Source: Azospirillum soli (GTDB lineage Bacteria; Pseudomonadota; Alphaproteobacteria; Azospirillales; Azospirillaceae). Taken from it: DNA of 64,000 bases. Each line of letters begins with the position of its first letter. Position 1 is the first letter of the stretch. The translations under genes were made by a program, and so were the position numbers. The stretch covers positions 124,001 through 188,000 of the forward strand of contig NZ_JAGINQ010000004.1 of NCBI RefSeq assembly GCF_017876165.1, read 5' to 3'. Positions 1-8,886 of the stretch are shown piece by piece. The notes under the pieces were generated by a model that was given only the letters and a program-made list of their open reading frames with translations, was not told where the DNA came from and ran no database searches.

Positions 1-623
1 ATGCGCACCGCGTCCGGATCGGCGATCTTGCCCGCCAGCTCGGCGCGGATGTGGGCGTGCATGTCGCGCACGTCGGCCGGCGTCGCGGTTTTGCCGGTGC
101 CGATGGCCCAAACCGGCTCATACGCGATGACCGTGTTGGCGGCGGTGGCGCCCTGCGGGATGGAACCTGCCAGCTGGGTGGAGACGACGGCGTTGGCTTG
201 GCCCGCGTCGCGCTGGGCCTCCGTCTCGCCGACGCAGATGATGGCGACCAGCCCCTCGGCGTGCGCCGCGGCGGCCTTGGCGGCGATCTGCGCGTCGGAT
301 TCGCCGTGGTCGGCGCGGCGCTCCGAATGGCCAAGGATCACGAAGCGGCAGCCGGCATCGACCAGCATCACCGGGCTGACGTCACCGGTGTGGGCGCCGG
401 ACTTCTTGGCGTGGCAATCCTGCGCGCCGAGCGCCAGCGGGCTGTCCTTGATCGCCTCGCCGACCGGGAACAGCAGCGGGAAGGGCGGGCAGACCAGCAT
501 GTCGAAGGGCACCGCACCGGCCCCCTTCAGCCGGCCGGCGAGGTCGGAGGCAAGGGCCAGCCCGTCGGCCTTCAGGCCGTTCATCTTCCAGTTTCCGGCA
601 ATCAGCTTGCGGCGTGCGGCCAT
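1..623 (-). CDS. tpiA: Triosephosphate isomerase (3' end outside window)
   Basis: Interconverts dihydroxyacetone phosphate and glyceraldehyde 3-phosphate in glycolysis and gluconeogenesis (cytoplasm). Read on the minus strand from ATG at 623, the protein begins with AGNWKMNG (catalytic Lys and Asn), then shows LGHSERR (catalytic His) and [12 protein letters not shown] (catalytic Glu). About 207 residues are present; the family is near 250, so the C-terminal part with the last phosphate-binding loop lies beyond base 1. It diverges from ppiD, with 216 bp between the starts. Identification is secure from the motifs; only the end is missing. Confidence 0.97.
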   Translation of the reverse strand, partial: MAARRKLIAGNWKMNGLKADGLALASDLAGRLKGAGAVPFDMLVCPPFPLLFPVGEAIKDSPLALGAQDCHAKKSGAHTGDVSPVMLVDAGCRFVILGHSERRADHGESDAQIAAKAAAAHAEGLVAIICVGETEAQRDAGQANAVVSTQLAGSIPQGATAANTVIAYEPVWAIGTGKTATPADVRDMHAHIRAELAGKIADPDAVR

Positions 624-839
624 GGCGGTTCGGTCCTCCGGCGATTGTTCGTTGTGGGTGGTTGTTCGAAAGTCCCGGCCCCTGTCTAGCAAGGCGCGGG
701 CGCCATTTCCACCCATCCGACCGGCTGCCGAACCGGGAAAATGCCGGGGGAAATGGGGTGTTGCCGGCCCTCTCCGCCCTATCTATGATGCCCCGCCTCC
801 GGCCTGCCGGCCGCATTTCGCGCTCTCAACTCGGGTCCC

Positions 840-2723
840 ATGCTCCAGTTCATCCGCACTTTCGCCGGTTCGTGGGTCGTCAAGATCCTGTTCGTGCTCC
901 TGATCCTCAGCTTCGGCGTCTGGGGCATCGGCGACGTGGTCCGCTCCGGCGGCATCTCCAGCACCGTTGCCGAGGTCGGCAAGGTGGACATCGATCGCGC
1001 CGAGCTGGACCAAGAGTTCCGCCGCCAGATGGAGCGGCTGCGCCCCATGCTGGGCGGCAACCTGACGACCGAGCAGGCGCGCCAGTTCGGCCTGCTCGAT
1101 CAGGCCGTGTCGGTGCTGGTGCAGCGCGCGCTGTACGATCAGGCGGCCAAAGACATCGGCATCGCCGTCGGGCCGGAGGTTGTGAAGCAGCGCATCGCCG
1201 AGGAGCCGGCCTTCCGCAACGAGACGGGCCAGTTCGACGCCAACCGCTTCCGCGCCGTGCTGCGCGAGAACCAGCTGACCGAGGACGGCTACGTCGCCAT
1301 CCTGCGCCGCGAGACTGGGCGCGAGCTGGTGGCCGGCGCCGTCAGCTCGGGTGTCGCCGCCCCGAAGCCGCTGGTCGAGGATCTCTACCGTTTCCGTGGC
1401 GAGAAGCGCGTGGCCGAGGTGGTCACCCTGCCCAACGCCAGCATCGGCGACGTCGGCGTGCCGGACGACGCCGAGCTGACCCGCTATTACGAGGACCATC
1501 AGGTCCGCTTCACCGCCCCCGAATACCGCGCGATCACCATCGCGCGCCTGTCGCCCGACGCGCTGGCCAAGGACGTCCAGATCCCCGACGACCAGGTCCG
1601 CGCCGCCTATGACGAGCGCGCGGCCGAGTTCGGCACGCCGGAGCGCCGCAGCGTCGAAATGGCGCTGGTGGACGACGAGGCGAAGGCCAAGCAGATCGCC
1701 GAGGCCGCCAAGACCAAGGGCCTGACCGCCGCCGCGAAGGACGCGGGCGTGGACACCATCACCATGGACGGCATCGCCCGCAACGACCTGCCGGAACTGG
1801 GCGACGCCGCCTTCGCGCTGTCCCAGGGCACGGTCGGCGAGCCGATCAAGACCGGGCTCGGCTGGCACGTCCTGTCGGTGACCGGCATCCAGGCTGGCAC
1901 GACCAAGAGCTTCGACGAGGTGCGCGGCCAGCTGCTCGCCGAGTTGCAGAAGGAAAAGGCGCTCGACTCCGTCTACTCCATCGCCAACCGGGTCGAGGAT
2001 CAGCTGGCGAGCGGCGCCTCCCTGGATGAGGTCGCGCAGGCTCAGGGCCTTACGCTGACCAAGATCGCCGCCGTGGACAGCAGCGGCAAGGCGCCGGACG
2101 GCAAGGACGCCGCCCCCGACAAGCCGCAGCTGCCGGAGGTGCTGAAGACCGCCTTCCAACTGGCGCCGGGTGCCACCTCCAGCCTGACCGAAGGGGCCAA
2201 CAACCAGTTCTACGCCGTGCGCGTGGACGGCACGACGCCCGCCAAGGTGAAGCCGCTGACCGACGTTCGCAACGAGGTGGTCGCCGGCTGGCAGGAGGAG
2301 AAGCGCGCCAAGCTCGCCGCCGCCAAGGCGGGGGAGATCGCCGGCCAGCTGAAGCTGGGTGCGGAGGGTGCCGCGCAGAACATCGCCGCTAAGTCCGGCG
2401 GCAGCTTCGCCATGACCGTTCCCTTCACCCGCGACGCCCGCTCGGTCGAGGGGCTGACCGCCGAGCTGGTGCGCAAGCTGTTCGACGCCAAGCCGGGCGA
2501 GGTCGTCACCGGCGCCTCCGGCGACGCGCAGATCGTCGCCCGCCTGAAGGAGGTCATCCCGGCCGACCCGGCAGCATCCGACGCCACCGTGGCGCAGGTG
2601 GAGAGCACGGTGGCCCAGGGCATGGGCAATGACATCATGGCGCAGTTCGGCAACGCCCTGCGCAACCAATACCCGGTCTCGATCCACCACAACCGGATCG
2701 ACCAGTTCTTCGCCGCCAACTGA
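840..2723 (+). CDS. ppiD: Peptidyl-prolyl cis-trans isomerase PpiD-like, inner-membrane anchored
   Basis: Predicted periplasmic folding factor for exported proteins, 627 aa. A single membrane segment (about residues 12-30, rich in Val/Leu/Ile) anchors the N-terminus. A SurA_N-like chaperone region with QEFRRQMERLRPMLGG follows, then a parvulin (PpiC) region around residues 240-360 with the typical GLGWHVLSVTGI ending, and a long C-terminal domain typical of PpiD. Length matches the PpiD family (about 620-640 aa). trpE starts 11 bases after the stop, so the two are probably cotranscribed, an arrangement common in Rhodospirillales. Whether this PpiC domain is catalytically active cannot be told by eye; many PpiD domains are not. 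Confidence 0.9.
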   Translation: MLQFIRTFAGSWVVKILFVLLILSFGVWGIGDVVRSGGISSTVAEVGKVDIDRAELDQEFRRQMERLRPMLGGNLTTEQARQFGLLDQAVSVLVQRALYDQAAKDIGIAVGPEVVKQRIAEEPAFRNETGQFDANRFRAVLRENQLTEDGYVAILRRETGRELVAGAVSSGVAAPKPLVEDLYRFRGEKRVAEVVTLPNASIGDVGVPDDAELTRYYEDHQVRFTAPEYRAITIARLSPDALAKDVQIPDDQVRAAYDERAAEFGTPERRSVEMALVDDEAKAKQIAEAAKTKGLTAAAKDAGVDTITMDGIARNDLPELGDAAFALSQGTVGEPIKTGLGWHVLSVTGIQAGTTKSFDEVRGQLLAELQKEKALDSVYSIANRVEDQLASGASLDEVAQAQGLTLTKIAAVDSSGKAPDGKDAAPDKPQLPEVLKTAFQLAPGATSSLTEGANNQFYAVRVDGTTPAKVKPLTDVRNEVVAGWQEEKRAKLAAAKAGEIAGQLKLGAEGAAQNIAAKSGGSFAMTVPFTRDARSVEGLTAELVRKLFDAKPGEVVTGASGDAQIVARLKEVIPADPAASDATVAQVESTVAQGMGNDIMAQFGNALRNQYPVSIHHNRIDQFFAAN

Positions 2724-2734
2724 GGTCCAGAGCC

Positions 2735-4246
2735 GTGAAGGTGCAACCCGATTTCACCGCCTTCGACGTCGCCTATTCGGCCGGCAAGCCGCAGGTGGTG
2801 TGGACCACGCTGGTGAGCGATCTGGAGACGCCCGTCTCCGCTTACATGAAGCTGGCCGACGGCCGCCCCTTCGGCTTCCTGCTGGAGTCGGCGGAGCGCG
2901 GCGCCGGGTCGCGCCGCGACCGGTACTCGGTCATCGGCTTCAAGCCCGATCTGGTCTGGCGCTGCCGCCGCTCGCAGGCGGAGGTCAACCGGCGCGCCCT
3001 GCACGACCGCGACGCCTACGAGCCGGTCGGGGCGGCGCCGCTGGAGTCGCTGCGCGCGCTGATCAACGAAAGCCGCATTGATCTTCCGGACGACCTGCCC
3101 CCGATGGCCGCCGGCCTGTTCGGCTACATGACCTACGACATGGTGCGGCTGATGGAGAAGCTGCCGGACGACAATCCGGACGAGCTGAACATACCCGACG
3201 CCATCCTGACCCGGCCCAGCATCGTCGCCATCTTCGACAGCCACACGGATTCGGTCACGCTGGTCACCCCGGTGTGGCCGGAGAGCGGCGTCGATTCCCA
3301 GGCGGCCTACGCCCGCGCCCGCGAACGCCTGACCGACGCGCTGGCCGATCTGGAGCGGCCCCTTCCCTACCGGCGCGAGCCGCGCACGGAGGCGGGCCTG
3401 CCGCTCGCCTGGACCTCCAACACGACGCGCGAGGAGTATCACGCGATCGTGGAGCGGGCGAAGGACTACATCCGCGCCGGCGACATCTTCCAGGTCGTGC
3501 CGTCGCAGCGCATCCGCTTCCCCTTCAAGCCGTCGCCGCTGGCGCTGTACCGCACGCTGCGCCGCCTGAACCCGTCGCCCTTCCTGTTCCACTGCGACTT
3601 CGGCGAGCTGACCATCGTCGGCTCCAGCCCGGAAATCCTGGTGCGCGTGCGCGACGGCAAGGTGACGATCCGCCCCATCGCCGGCACCCGCAAGCGCGGC
3701 GCCACGCCGGAGGAGGATCAGGCGCTCGCCGACGATCTGCTGAGCGATCCGAAGGAACTGGCCGAGCATCTGATGCTGCTGGACCTCGGCCGCAACGACG
3801 TGGGCCGCGTGGCGAAGGTCGGCACCGTCAAGGTGACGCAGAAGATGATCGTGGAGCTGTACAGCCACGTCATGCACATCGTCTCCAACGTGGAGGGCGA
3901 GCTTGACCCGCGCCACGATGCGTTGGACGCGCTGATCGCCGGATTCCCCGCCGGCACGGTGTCGGGCGCGCCGAAGGTCCGCGCCATGGAGATCATCGAC
4001 GAGCTGGAGAAGGCCCGACGCGGCGTCTACGCCGGCTGCGTGGGTTATTTCGGCGCGTCGGGCGCGATGGACACCTGCATCGCGCTGCGCACCGCCGTGC
4101 TGAAGGACGGCATGATGTACGTCCAGGCCGGCGGCGGCGTGGTCGCCGACAGCGATCCCGAGGCCGAGTATCAGGAGACGGTCAACAAGGCCAAGGCCCT
4201 GATCCGCGCCGCTGAGGAAACGGTGCGCACCACCTCCGCGCGGTAA
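2735..4246 (+). CDS. trpE: Anthranilate synthase component I
   Basis: Converts chorismate plus ammonia to anthranilate, the first committed step of tryptophan synthesis; 503 aa, the usual length of an unfused TrpE. The feedback-inhibition motif LLES lies at residues 49-52. The chorismate-binding domain (about 225-490) contains PIAGTRKRG (near 313), LGRNDVGRV (near 350) and GAPKVRAMEIIDELE (near 410). Start is GTG at 2735, 11 bases after ppiD. Its amidotransferase partner TrpG is encoded 3 kb downstream at 7246, not adjacent. No tryptophan leader peptide or attenuator fits in the short ppiD-trpE gap. Azospirillum is known to have a second, fused trpE(G) elsewhere; this is the unfused type. Confidence 0.97.
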   Translation: MKVQPDFTAFDVAYSAGKPQVVWTTLVSDLETPVSAYMKLADGRPFGFLLESAERGAGSRRDRYSVIGFKPDLVWRCRRSQAEVNRRALHDRDAYEPVGAAPLESLRALINESRIDLPDDLPPMAAGLFGYMTYDMVRLMEKLPDDNPDELNIPDAILTRPSIVAIFDSHTDSVTLVTPVWPESGVDSQAAYARARERLTDALADLERPLPYRREPRTEAGLPLAWTSNTTREEYHAIVERAKDYIRAGDIFQVVPSQRIRFPFKPSPLALYRTLRRLNPSPFLFHCDFGELTIVGSSPEILVRVRDGKVTIRPIAGTRKRGATPEEDQALADDLLSDPKELAEHLMLLDLGRNDVGRVAKVGTVKVTQKMIVELYSHVMHIVSNVEGELDPRHDALDALIAGFPAGTVSGAPKVRAMEIIDELEKARRGVYAGCVGYFGASGAMDTCIALRTAVLKDGMMYVQAGGGVVADSDPEAEYQETVNKAKALIRAAEETVRTTSAR

Positions 4247-4258
4247 AGACAAGAAAGA

Positions 4259-4330
4259 CACACGAAGACTCGAAGACACGAAGGTGCGGAGCCCTGCCTT
4301 GCCACCTTCGCGTCTTCGAGTCTTCGTGTG
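4259..4330. repeat. Large imperfect palindrome (REP-like), trpE 3' flank
   Basis: Two 28-base arms (4259-4286 and 4303-4330) are reverse complements except for one position, separated by a 16-base loop. Each arm is built from CGAAGAC/ACGAAGG-like units. Neither strand has a U-run immediately after the stem in the direction of transcription (the A-run 4331-4336 is on the wrong side for + transcripts), so it is not a classic intrinsic terminator. It could still slow RNA decay or end transcription of ppiD-trpE. Palindromes with this CTTCGTGTCTTCG-type core recur in many bacterial genomes; I see only one copy here. Confidence 0.8.
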
Positions 4331-4358
4331 AAAAAACAATCGAGGAAACGTCCCCCTG

Positions 4359-5162
4359 ATGCCGTTCGATACGGTCCTGTTGCCGTTGCTGATCAAGGTC
4401 ACAGCGGCGGCCCTGGTCGTCGTGCTCGCGTCCATCGCGTCGGAGAAGGCCGGCCCCTTCTACGGCGGGATGATCTCCACCCTGCCGGTGTCCACCGGAC
4501 CGGCCTACGTGCTGCTCGCCATCGAGCACGACGACGCCTTCATCGCCGGAAGCACCCTGTCCAGCTACGTCAGCAACGGGGCGATGATCCTGTTTTTGGC
4601 GGCACTGGTGCGCATCGCGCCGCGCCATGGCATGGCGTTCACGGTGCTGGTCTCGTCAGCGCTGTGGATCGGCATCGCCGTGGCTTTGCGCGCGGCTGCG
4701 GAGTGGACTCTGCCTACGGCGATCCTGCTGAATCTCGCCTGCTACGGCTTTGCCTTCTGGCTGGTGCGCCAGCGCAGCGAGGATGGGCCGATGAAGAAGG
4801 CGCGTTCGCGCTGGTACGACATCCCGGCGCGGGCGGCGCTGGTCGGCGTGCTGGTCGCCACCGTGACCTCGCTCAGCCACGTCATCGGGCCGGCGGCGAC
4901 GGGAATCGCCGCCATCTATCCCATCGCGCTGACCAGCCTGACCGTCATCCTGCACCAGCGGCTGGGCGGTGCGGCCGTCGCCGCCGCGATGCGCAGCGCG
5001 CTGATCACCAACCCCGGATTCGGCCTGTCCCTGCTGACCGCCCACCTCATGGCCGAACCGTTCGGCCGGACGGCGGCGCTGAGCGCCGCGCTCGTCGTGT
5101 CGCTGGCCTGGGCGGGCGGCCTGCTGGTCTGGCGGGCGCGGCGGACGACTCAGGCGGCTTGA
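4359..5162 (+). CDS. Polytopic membrane protein of unknown function
   Basis: 267 aa, strongly hydrophobic, with about eight predicted membrane segments (first at residues 8-25, last at about 235-258) and short charged loops. The motif SEKAGPFYGGMISTLPVSTGPAYV near residues 27-50 suggests a functional loop entering the membrane, as in some transporters. I do not recognise a named family. ATG at 4359 has a purine-rich CGAGGAAACG upstream, giving a plausible ribosome site. It is the first of four genes between trpE and trpG and starts 29 bases after the palindrome at 4259-4330. It converges with the HMA protein gene. Confidence 0.8.
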   Translation: MPFDTVLLPLLIKVTAAALVVVLASIASEKAGPFYGGMISTLPVSTGPAYVLLAIEHDDAFIAGSTLSSYVSNGAMILFLAALVRIAPRHGMAFTVLVSSALWIGIAVALRAAAEWTLPTAILLNLACYGFAFWLVRQRSEDGPMKKARSRWYDIPARAALVGVLVATVTSLSHVIGPAATGIAAIYPIALTSLTVILHQRLGGAAVAAAMRSALITNPGFGLSLLTAHLMAEPFGRTAALSAALVVSLAWAGGLLVWRARRTTQAA

Positions 5163-5182
5163 CCACTCAGCGGCTTGGCCAA

Positions 5183-5389
5183 TCAGGCGGCTTGGCCGGC
5201 GAAGTCGAAACCGGCGGCCTCGACGGCCTTCTTCACCGTGTCGGACGGCACACCGCCATCCACCGTAACGATCCCGGCCGTCAGGTCCACCGAGACCTCG
5301 GCGTTCGGGGCGGCCTTGGTGATCGCGTTGGTGACCGACCGGGCGCAACCGGAACAGGTCATGCCGTCCACCTTGTACATCTCAGCCAT
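5183..5389 (-). CDS. Heavy-metal-associated (HMA) domain protein, CopZ-like copper chaperone
   Basis: A 68-residue protein that is essentially one HMA fold. The metal motif GMTCSGC provides Cys12 and Cys15, and the hydrophobic pattern matches the beta-alpha-beta-beta-alpha-beta fold. The ATG at 5389 is preferred over an in-frame TTG at 5407 because AAGGAGAGAGG ends three bases before it. Known relatives carry Cu(I) to P-type ATPases such as CopA, but no copper ATPase or CueR-type regulator lies in this window, so the partner must be elsewhere. Metal choice (copper rather than mercury or zinc) is inferred from the motif. Confidence 0.9.
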   Translation of the reverse strand: MAEMYKVDGMTCSGCARSVTNAITKAAPNAEVSVDLTAGIVTVDGGVPSDTVKKAVEAAGFDFAGQAA

Positions 5390-5418
5390 TCCTCTCTCCT
5401 TCTTCAACCGTCAAACTT

Positions 5419-6540
5419 TCAGCCACCGGCTTGACGCGCGCGCGCGACGGCGCTGACGGGGACCAGAACGAAGCCTCGTTTCTGCACCTCGGGCATCCAG
5501 GACGCCAGCGCCTCGATCGTCGCATCGTGCGGGTGGCCGATGGCGATGGCGAAGCCCTGGTGACGCGCCACCTGTTCCGCCTTGGCGAGCTGGGCGCGCA
5601 CCGCTGCGACGGTCATCTCGTTGTCCAGAAACACGTCACGCCCGACATGGGGCATTTTCAAATCCTGCGCGATGGCCGGACCGGCGGTCTTGGGCGTAGT
5701 CCGGCTGTCCAGCCACAACAGACCGCGCCGCGCGATCTCCCCCAGCACCGGCGCCATCGCCGCGTGGTCGGCGGTGAAGCGGCTGCCCATGTGGTTGTTC
5801 ACGCCGACATAGCCGTCGAAGCTGTCCAGCGCCGCCTTGGCCCGCCGCAGAATTTCCCCCTTGTCGAACTTCACCAGCAGCGCGCCGGGGCCGGGGTCGG
5901 CCTGGACGCTCGGTTCCATGGGAATGTGCAGCATCAACTCATGCCCGGCGGCGCGGGCGGCGCGGGCCTGAGCGGACAGATCGTGCGCGTAGGGGAGCCA
6001 CGCCAGGGTCAGCGGCGCCGGCAACGACACCGTGCGGGCCGAGCGTTTGCGGTCCACGCCCATGTCGTCGATGACGATGGCGATGGCCGGCTTGTCGGCG
6101 GGCACCTTGGCCGGGACCGCGTTCTTCTTCCACAGCGGCGTGCCGGACGGGGCCTGCACGGGCGGAGTCGGCACGCTCGGGACAGGGGGCGGCAGCATCG
6201 CCACGGCCGGCTTCGGCGGCGGTTCGGGGGCAGCCGGCGGTGGGGGCGTCACCTCCTCCGCCGCGACTCCAGGCTCGGGTTCGGTGACAGCCGGAGGAAC
6301 GTCCGCGACGGTCGGCGCCGGGGGCAGGGGCTTAGGGGTCGGCGGAGTCGGCGTCGGAACTTGCGCCGCCGTCTGTGCTGGCGTGTGGGACGGCTCGGCC
6401 ACCTGACGGCCGATCAGGAAGGTCGCGCCGAAGCCGACCGCGAAGACGACGGCGACCGCCGCCAGCGCCAGCAGAACAGGATTTGCAGTAGTTTTCGGGG
6501 CCGCCGCCTTCCGGGGCTTGCGCGGCGTCTTGCTGGCCAT
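5419..6540 (-). CDS. Divergent polysaccharide deacetylase family protein (DUF610 type)
   Basis: 373 aa. Residues 1-20 are Lys/Arg/Ala rich, 21-43 form one membrane segment, 50-135 are a Pro/Ala/Thr/Glu-rich linker, and the rest (about 150-370) is the divergent deacetylase domain. It shows AIVIDDMGVD (Asp158-Asp159), LMLHIPMEP and NNHMGSRFT, the hallmarks of this family. The domain should face the periplasm on a flexible stalk. Family members adopt the NodB-like fold; the real substrate is unknown, and a cell-wall or envelope role is inference. ATG at 6540 is chosen because the upstream 19 residues look non-native. It lies upstream of the HMA gene on the same strand, 29 bases apart. Confidence 0.87.
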   Translation of the reverse strand: MASKTPRKPRKAAAPKTTANPVLLALAAVAVVFAVGFGATFLIGRQVAEPSHTPAQTAAQVPTPTPPTPKPLPPAPTVADVPPAVTEPEPGVAAEEVTPPPPAAPEPPPKPAVAMLPPPVPSVPTPPVQAPSGTPLWKKNAVPAKVPADKPAIAIVIDDMGVDRKRSARTVSLPAPLTLAWLPYAHDLSAQARAARAAGHELMLHIPMEPSVQADPGPGALLVKFDKGEILRRAKAALDSFDGYVGVNNHMGSRFTADHAAMAPVLGEIARRGLLWLDSRTTPKTAGPAIAQDLKMPHVGRDVFLDNEMTVAAVRAQLAKAEQVARHQGFAIAIGHPHDATIEALASWMPEVQKRGFVLVPVSAVARARQAGG

Positions 6541-6657
6541 GGGATGGCGTCTCGAACCCTGGTTTTCGTGTTGCGCGCAAGGTGGCACCCTCCGCATCGC
6601 CCTGCAACAGCCGAGCGGGGTGGAGAAGCACGCAAGCTGTGGCTATGCTGTGACCCC

Positions 6658-7101
6658 ATGCGAAGCCTGCTCGCCGCCCTCATCCTCCTGGCCGCCTCCA
6701 CCGCCGTTGCGGCAGAGGTGCGCTGCCCGCCGAGCCTTGGCGTGCTGGGCCAGCCGGAGGCGCCCACCGGCTGGACGCCCTACGCGGCCAAGGACAGCCA
6801 CGCCTTTTCCGGCGTGTCGCTGGTCGAGGGCGACCGGGTGAAGGAGATGGCCTCCCCCGCCCCGGCGGCCCTGGCGCCGGAGCGCACCGTGCGGCGCGGC
6901 CGCTCCGCGACTCAAGTCTGGGATTTTGTCGGCCCGCGCCGGGAGAACGTGTTCCTGGTCTGCCGCTACGCCGGCACGCAGGCGACCATCGCGCTGGACC
7001 TGCCACGCGACGTGCGGCGTTGCGAGTTCACCGTCGAGACGGACGCGCGCGGCAACGCCGTGGACGATCCGCGCAAGGCGCCGCAATTCCTCTGCCGCTG
7101 A
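6658..7101 (+). CDS. Small secreted protein, resembles STY0301 family
   Basis: 147 aa with a clear signal peptide (residues 1-19, cleavage after AVAA). The mature part begins EVRCPP and has a pair of late Cys residues (in FLVCRYAG and RRCEFTV) plus a final Cys two residues from the end, suggesting disulphide bonds in the periplasm. The layout (Cys-Pro-Pro near the start, central CRY, late RCEF) resembles STY0301-type proteins of unknown role. It diverges from the deacetylase gene (117 bases between starts), so both may share a regulatory interval. Function not assigned. Confidence 0.72.
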   Translation: MRSLLAALILLAASTAVAAEVRCPPSLGVLGQPEAPTGWTPYAAKDSHAFSGVSLVEGDRVKEMASPAPAALAPERTVRRGRSATQVWDFVGPRRENVFLVCRYAGTQATIALDLPRDVRRCEFTVETDARGNAVDDPRKAPQFLCR

Positions 7102-7105
7102 TGTC

Positions 7106-7135
7106 ATGCCCGTTGATTCGATGCCCGCTGATTCC
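7106..7135. repeat. Two-copy 15-bp tandem repeat
   Basis: ATGCCCGTTGATTCG (7106-7120) is followed directly by ATGCCCGCTGATTCC (7121-7135), then ATGGC. The copies differ at two positions. It lies in the leader region before trpG. An ORF of 22 codons runs through it but has no Trp codons, so it is not a tryptophan attenuator peptide. Probably incidental. Confidence 0.6.
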
Positions 7136-7245
7136 ATGGCGGTGAGGCTGGAAATCCGCGGTGCCAGCCGCTAGGGTACGGCCCTTGGAACAAGGCCGGA
7201 ACGGTTGACCCCGTTCATCGTGGCCGGACAAGCCTGGGGCGCCCG

Positions 7246-7839
7246 ATGCTGCTGCTCATCGACAACTACGACAGCTTTACCTACAACCTCGTCCATTACC
7301 TGGGCGAGCTGGGCGCCGACGTGGACGTCCGCCGCAACGACAGCCTGACGGTGGAAGAGGCGCTCGCGCTGAAGCCGCAGGGCATCGTCCTCTCCCCCGG
7401 CCCCTGCGATCCGGACAAGGCCGGCATCTGCCTGCCGCTGATCGACGCAGCATCGAAGGCGGGCGTGCCGCTGATGGGCGTGTGCCTGGGCCATCAGACC
7501 ATCGGGCAGGCCTTCGGCGGCAAGGTGGTGCGCGCCCCGGTGCCGATGCACGGCAAGGTGGACAGCATGCGCCACGACGGGCGCGGCGTGCTGAAGGGCC
7601 TGCCCTCCCCGTTCCGGGCCACCCGCTACCATTCGCTGATCGTCGAGCGCTCCTCGCTGCCTTCCTGCCTGGAGGTGACGGGCGAGACCGAGGACGGCCT
7701 GATCATGGCGCTGTCCCACAAAGAGCTGCCGATCCACGGCGTGCAGTTCCACCCGGAGAGCATCGAGAGCGAGCATGGGCACAGGATCCTGGAGAACTTC
7801 CTGAACACCACGCGCGCCCCGCTGGAGAACGCCGCATGA
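7246..7839 (+). CDS. trpG: Anthranilate synthase component II (glutamine amidotransferase)
   Basis: Releases ammonia from glutamine for TrpE; TrpG of this type may also serve PabB in folate synthesis. 197 aa, a full class I amidotransferase: [12 protein letters not shown] at the start, nucleophile Cys80 in GVCLGHQ, and the His169/Glu171 pair in [12 protein letters not shown] at 7246. It overlaps trpD by ATGA (7836-7839), so translation is coupled. This begins the trpGDC cluster described for Azospirillum brasilense. The 144-bp upstream gap has no obvious Trp-rich leader peptide. Confidence 0.97.
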   Translation: MLLLIDNYDSFTYNLVHYLGELGADVDVRRNDSLTVEEALALKPQGIVLSPGPCDPDKAGICLPLIDAASKAGVPLMGVCLGHQTIGQAFGGKVVRAPVPMHGKVDSMRHDGRGVLKGLPSPFRATRYHSLIVERSSLPSCLEVTGETEDGLIMALSHKELPIHGVQFHPESIESEHGHRILENFLNTTRAPLENAA

Positions 7840-8885
7840 GCACGCCCGCGCACGGTGACCTCGCCGACATGAAGGCCATCCTCGCCAAGGTCGCGACCGG
7901 CGCCACGCTGACCGAGGAAGAGGCGTCGCTCGCCTTCGATATCATCATGTCGGGCAACGCCACGCCTTCACAGATGGGCGGCTTCCTGATGGCGTTGCGG
8001 GTGCGCGGCGAGACGGTGGACGAGATCGCCGGTGCCGCCCGCGTCATGCGCGCCAAGGCGATCCCGGTGGAGGCGCCCGCCGGCACCATCGACACCTGCG
8101 GCACGGGCGGCGACGGTTCGGGCACCTACAACATTTCCACGGCGGCGGCGCTGGTCGTCTCCGCCTGCGGCGTGCCGGTCGCCAAGCACGGCAACCGCGC
8201 CATGTCGTCGAAGTCCGGGGCCGCCGACGTGCTGGGCGCGCTGGGCGTCAACCTCGACTGCGACATGGGGCTGGTCCGCAAGGCGCTGTGGGAGGCCAAA
8301 ATCGGCTTCCTGATGGCGCCGCGTCACCACCTCGCCATGCGCAACGTCGGCCCGACCCGTGTGGAACTGGGCACGCGCACCATCTTCAACCTGCTGGGTC
8401 CGCTGTCCAATCCGGCCAGCGCCAAGCGTCAGGTCCTCGGCGTCTACGCCAAGCAATGGGTGGAGCCGCTGGCCCATGTGCTGAAGCGTCTAGGCTCGGA
8501 AGCCGCCTGGATCGTCCACGGCTCCGACGGGCTGGACGAAATCACCACCACCGGCCCGACCACCGTCGCCCAGTTGAAGGACGGCGAGGTCACCGTGTTC
8601 GAGGTGGAGCCCGAGCAGGCCGGCATCTTCCGCGCCCGTCCCGACGACCTGAAGGGCGGCGACGCCCAAGTCAACGCCGGCGCCATCCACGCGCTGTTCG
8701 ACGGCGCGCATGGGCCCTACCGCGACATCGTCCTGCTGAACGCCGCCGCAGCGCTGGTCGTGGCCGGCAAGGCGGGCGACCTGAAGCAGGGCGTGGAGCG
8801 CGCCCGCCACGCCATCGACAGCGGCGGCGCCCGCGCGGCCCTCCAGCGCCTCGTCTCCATCACCAACGAACCGGTCGCCGCCTGA
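7836..8885 (+). CDS. trpD: Anthranilate phosphoribosyltransferase
   Basis: Transfers the phosphoribosyl group from PRPP to anthranilate, the second step of tryptophan synthesis. 349 aa. The PRPP-binding motif CGTGGDGSG starts at residue 88, and [21 protein letters not shown] marks the anthranilate/metal site. The ATG shares bases with the trpG stop (ATGA), fixing the start. Only one base separates its stop from trpC. Length and motifs are normal for the family. Confidence 0.97.
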   Translation: MSTPAHGDLADMKAILAKVATGATLTEEEASLAFDIIMSGNATPSQMGGFLMALRVRGETVDEIAGAARVMRAKAIPVEAPAGTIDTCGTGGDGSGTYNISTAAALVVSACGVPVAKHGNRAMSSKSGAADVLGALGVNLDCDMGLVRKALWEAKIGFLMAPRHHLAMRNVGPTRVELGTRTIFNLLGPLSNPASAKRQVLGVYAKQWVEPLAHVLKRLGSEAAWIVHGSDGLDEITTTGPTTVAQLKDGEVTVFEVEPEQAGIFRARPDDLKGGDAQVNAGAIHALFDGAHGPYRDIVLLNAAAALVVAGKAGDLKQGVERARHAIDSGGARAALQRLVSITNEPVAA

Positions 8886-8886
8886 C

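Noticed and set aside
640-680. GTTC repeats in the tpiA-ppiD interval as SOS box
   Set aside because: Spacing between GTTC copies is not seven bases.
4259-4336. Palindrome plus A-run as intrinsic terminator of ppiD-trpE
   Set aside because: The A-run would be U only on the opposite strand and lies on the wrong side of the stem for termination there.
2210-4435. 741-codon - strand frame opposite ppiD-trpE
   Set aside because: Shadow frame passing through the palindrome; no family pattern.
7106-7174. 22-codon leader peptide before trpG as tryptophan attenuator
   Set aside because: No Trp codons, no alternative stem plus U-run; a simple 15-bp duplication.
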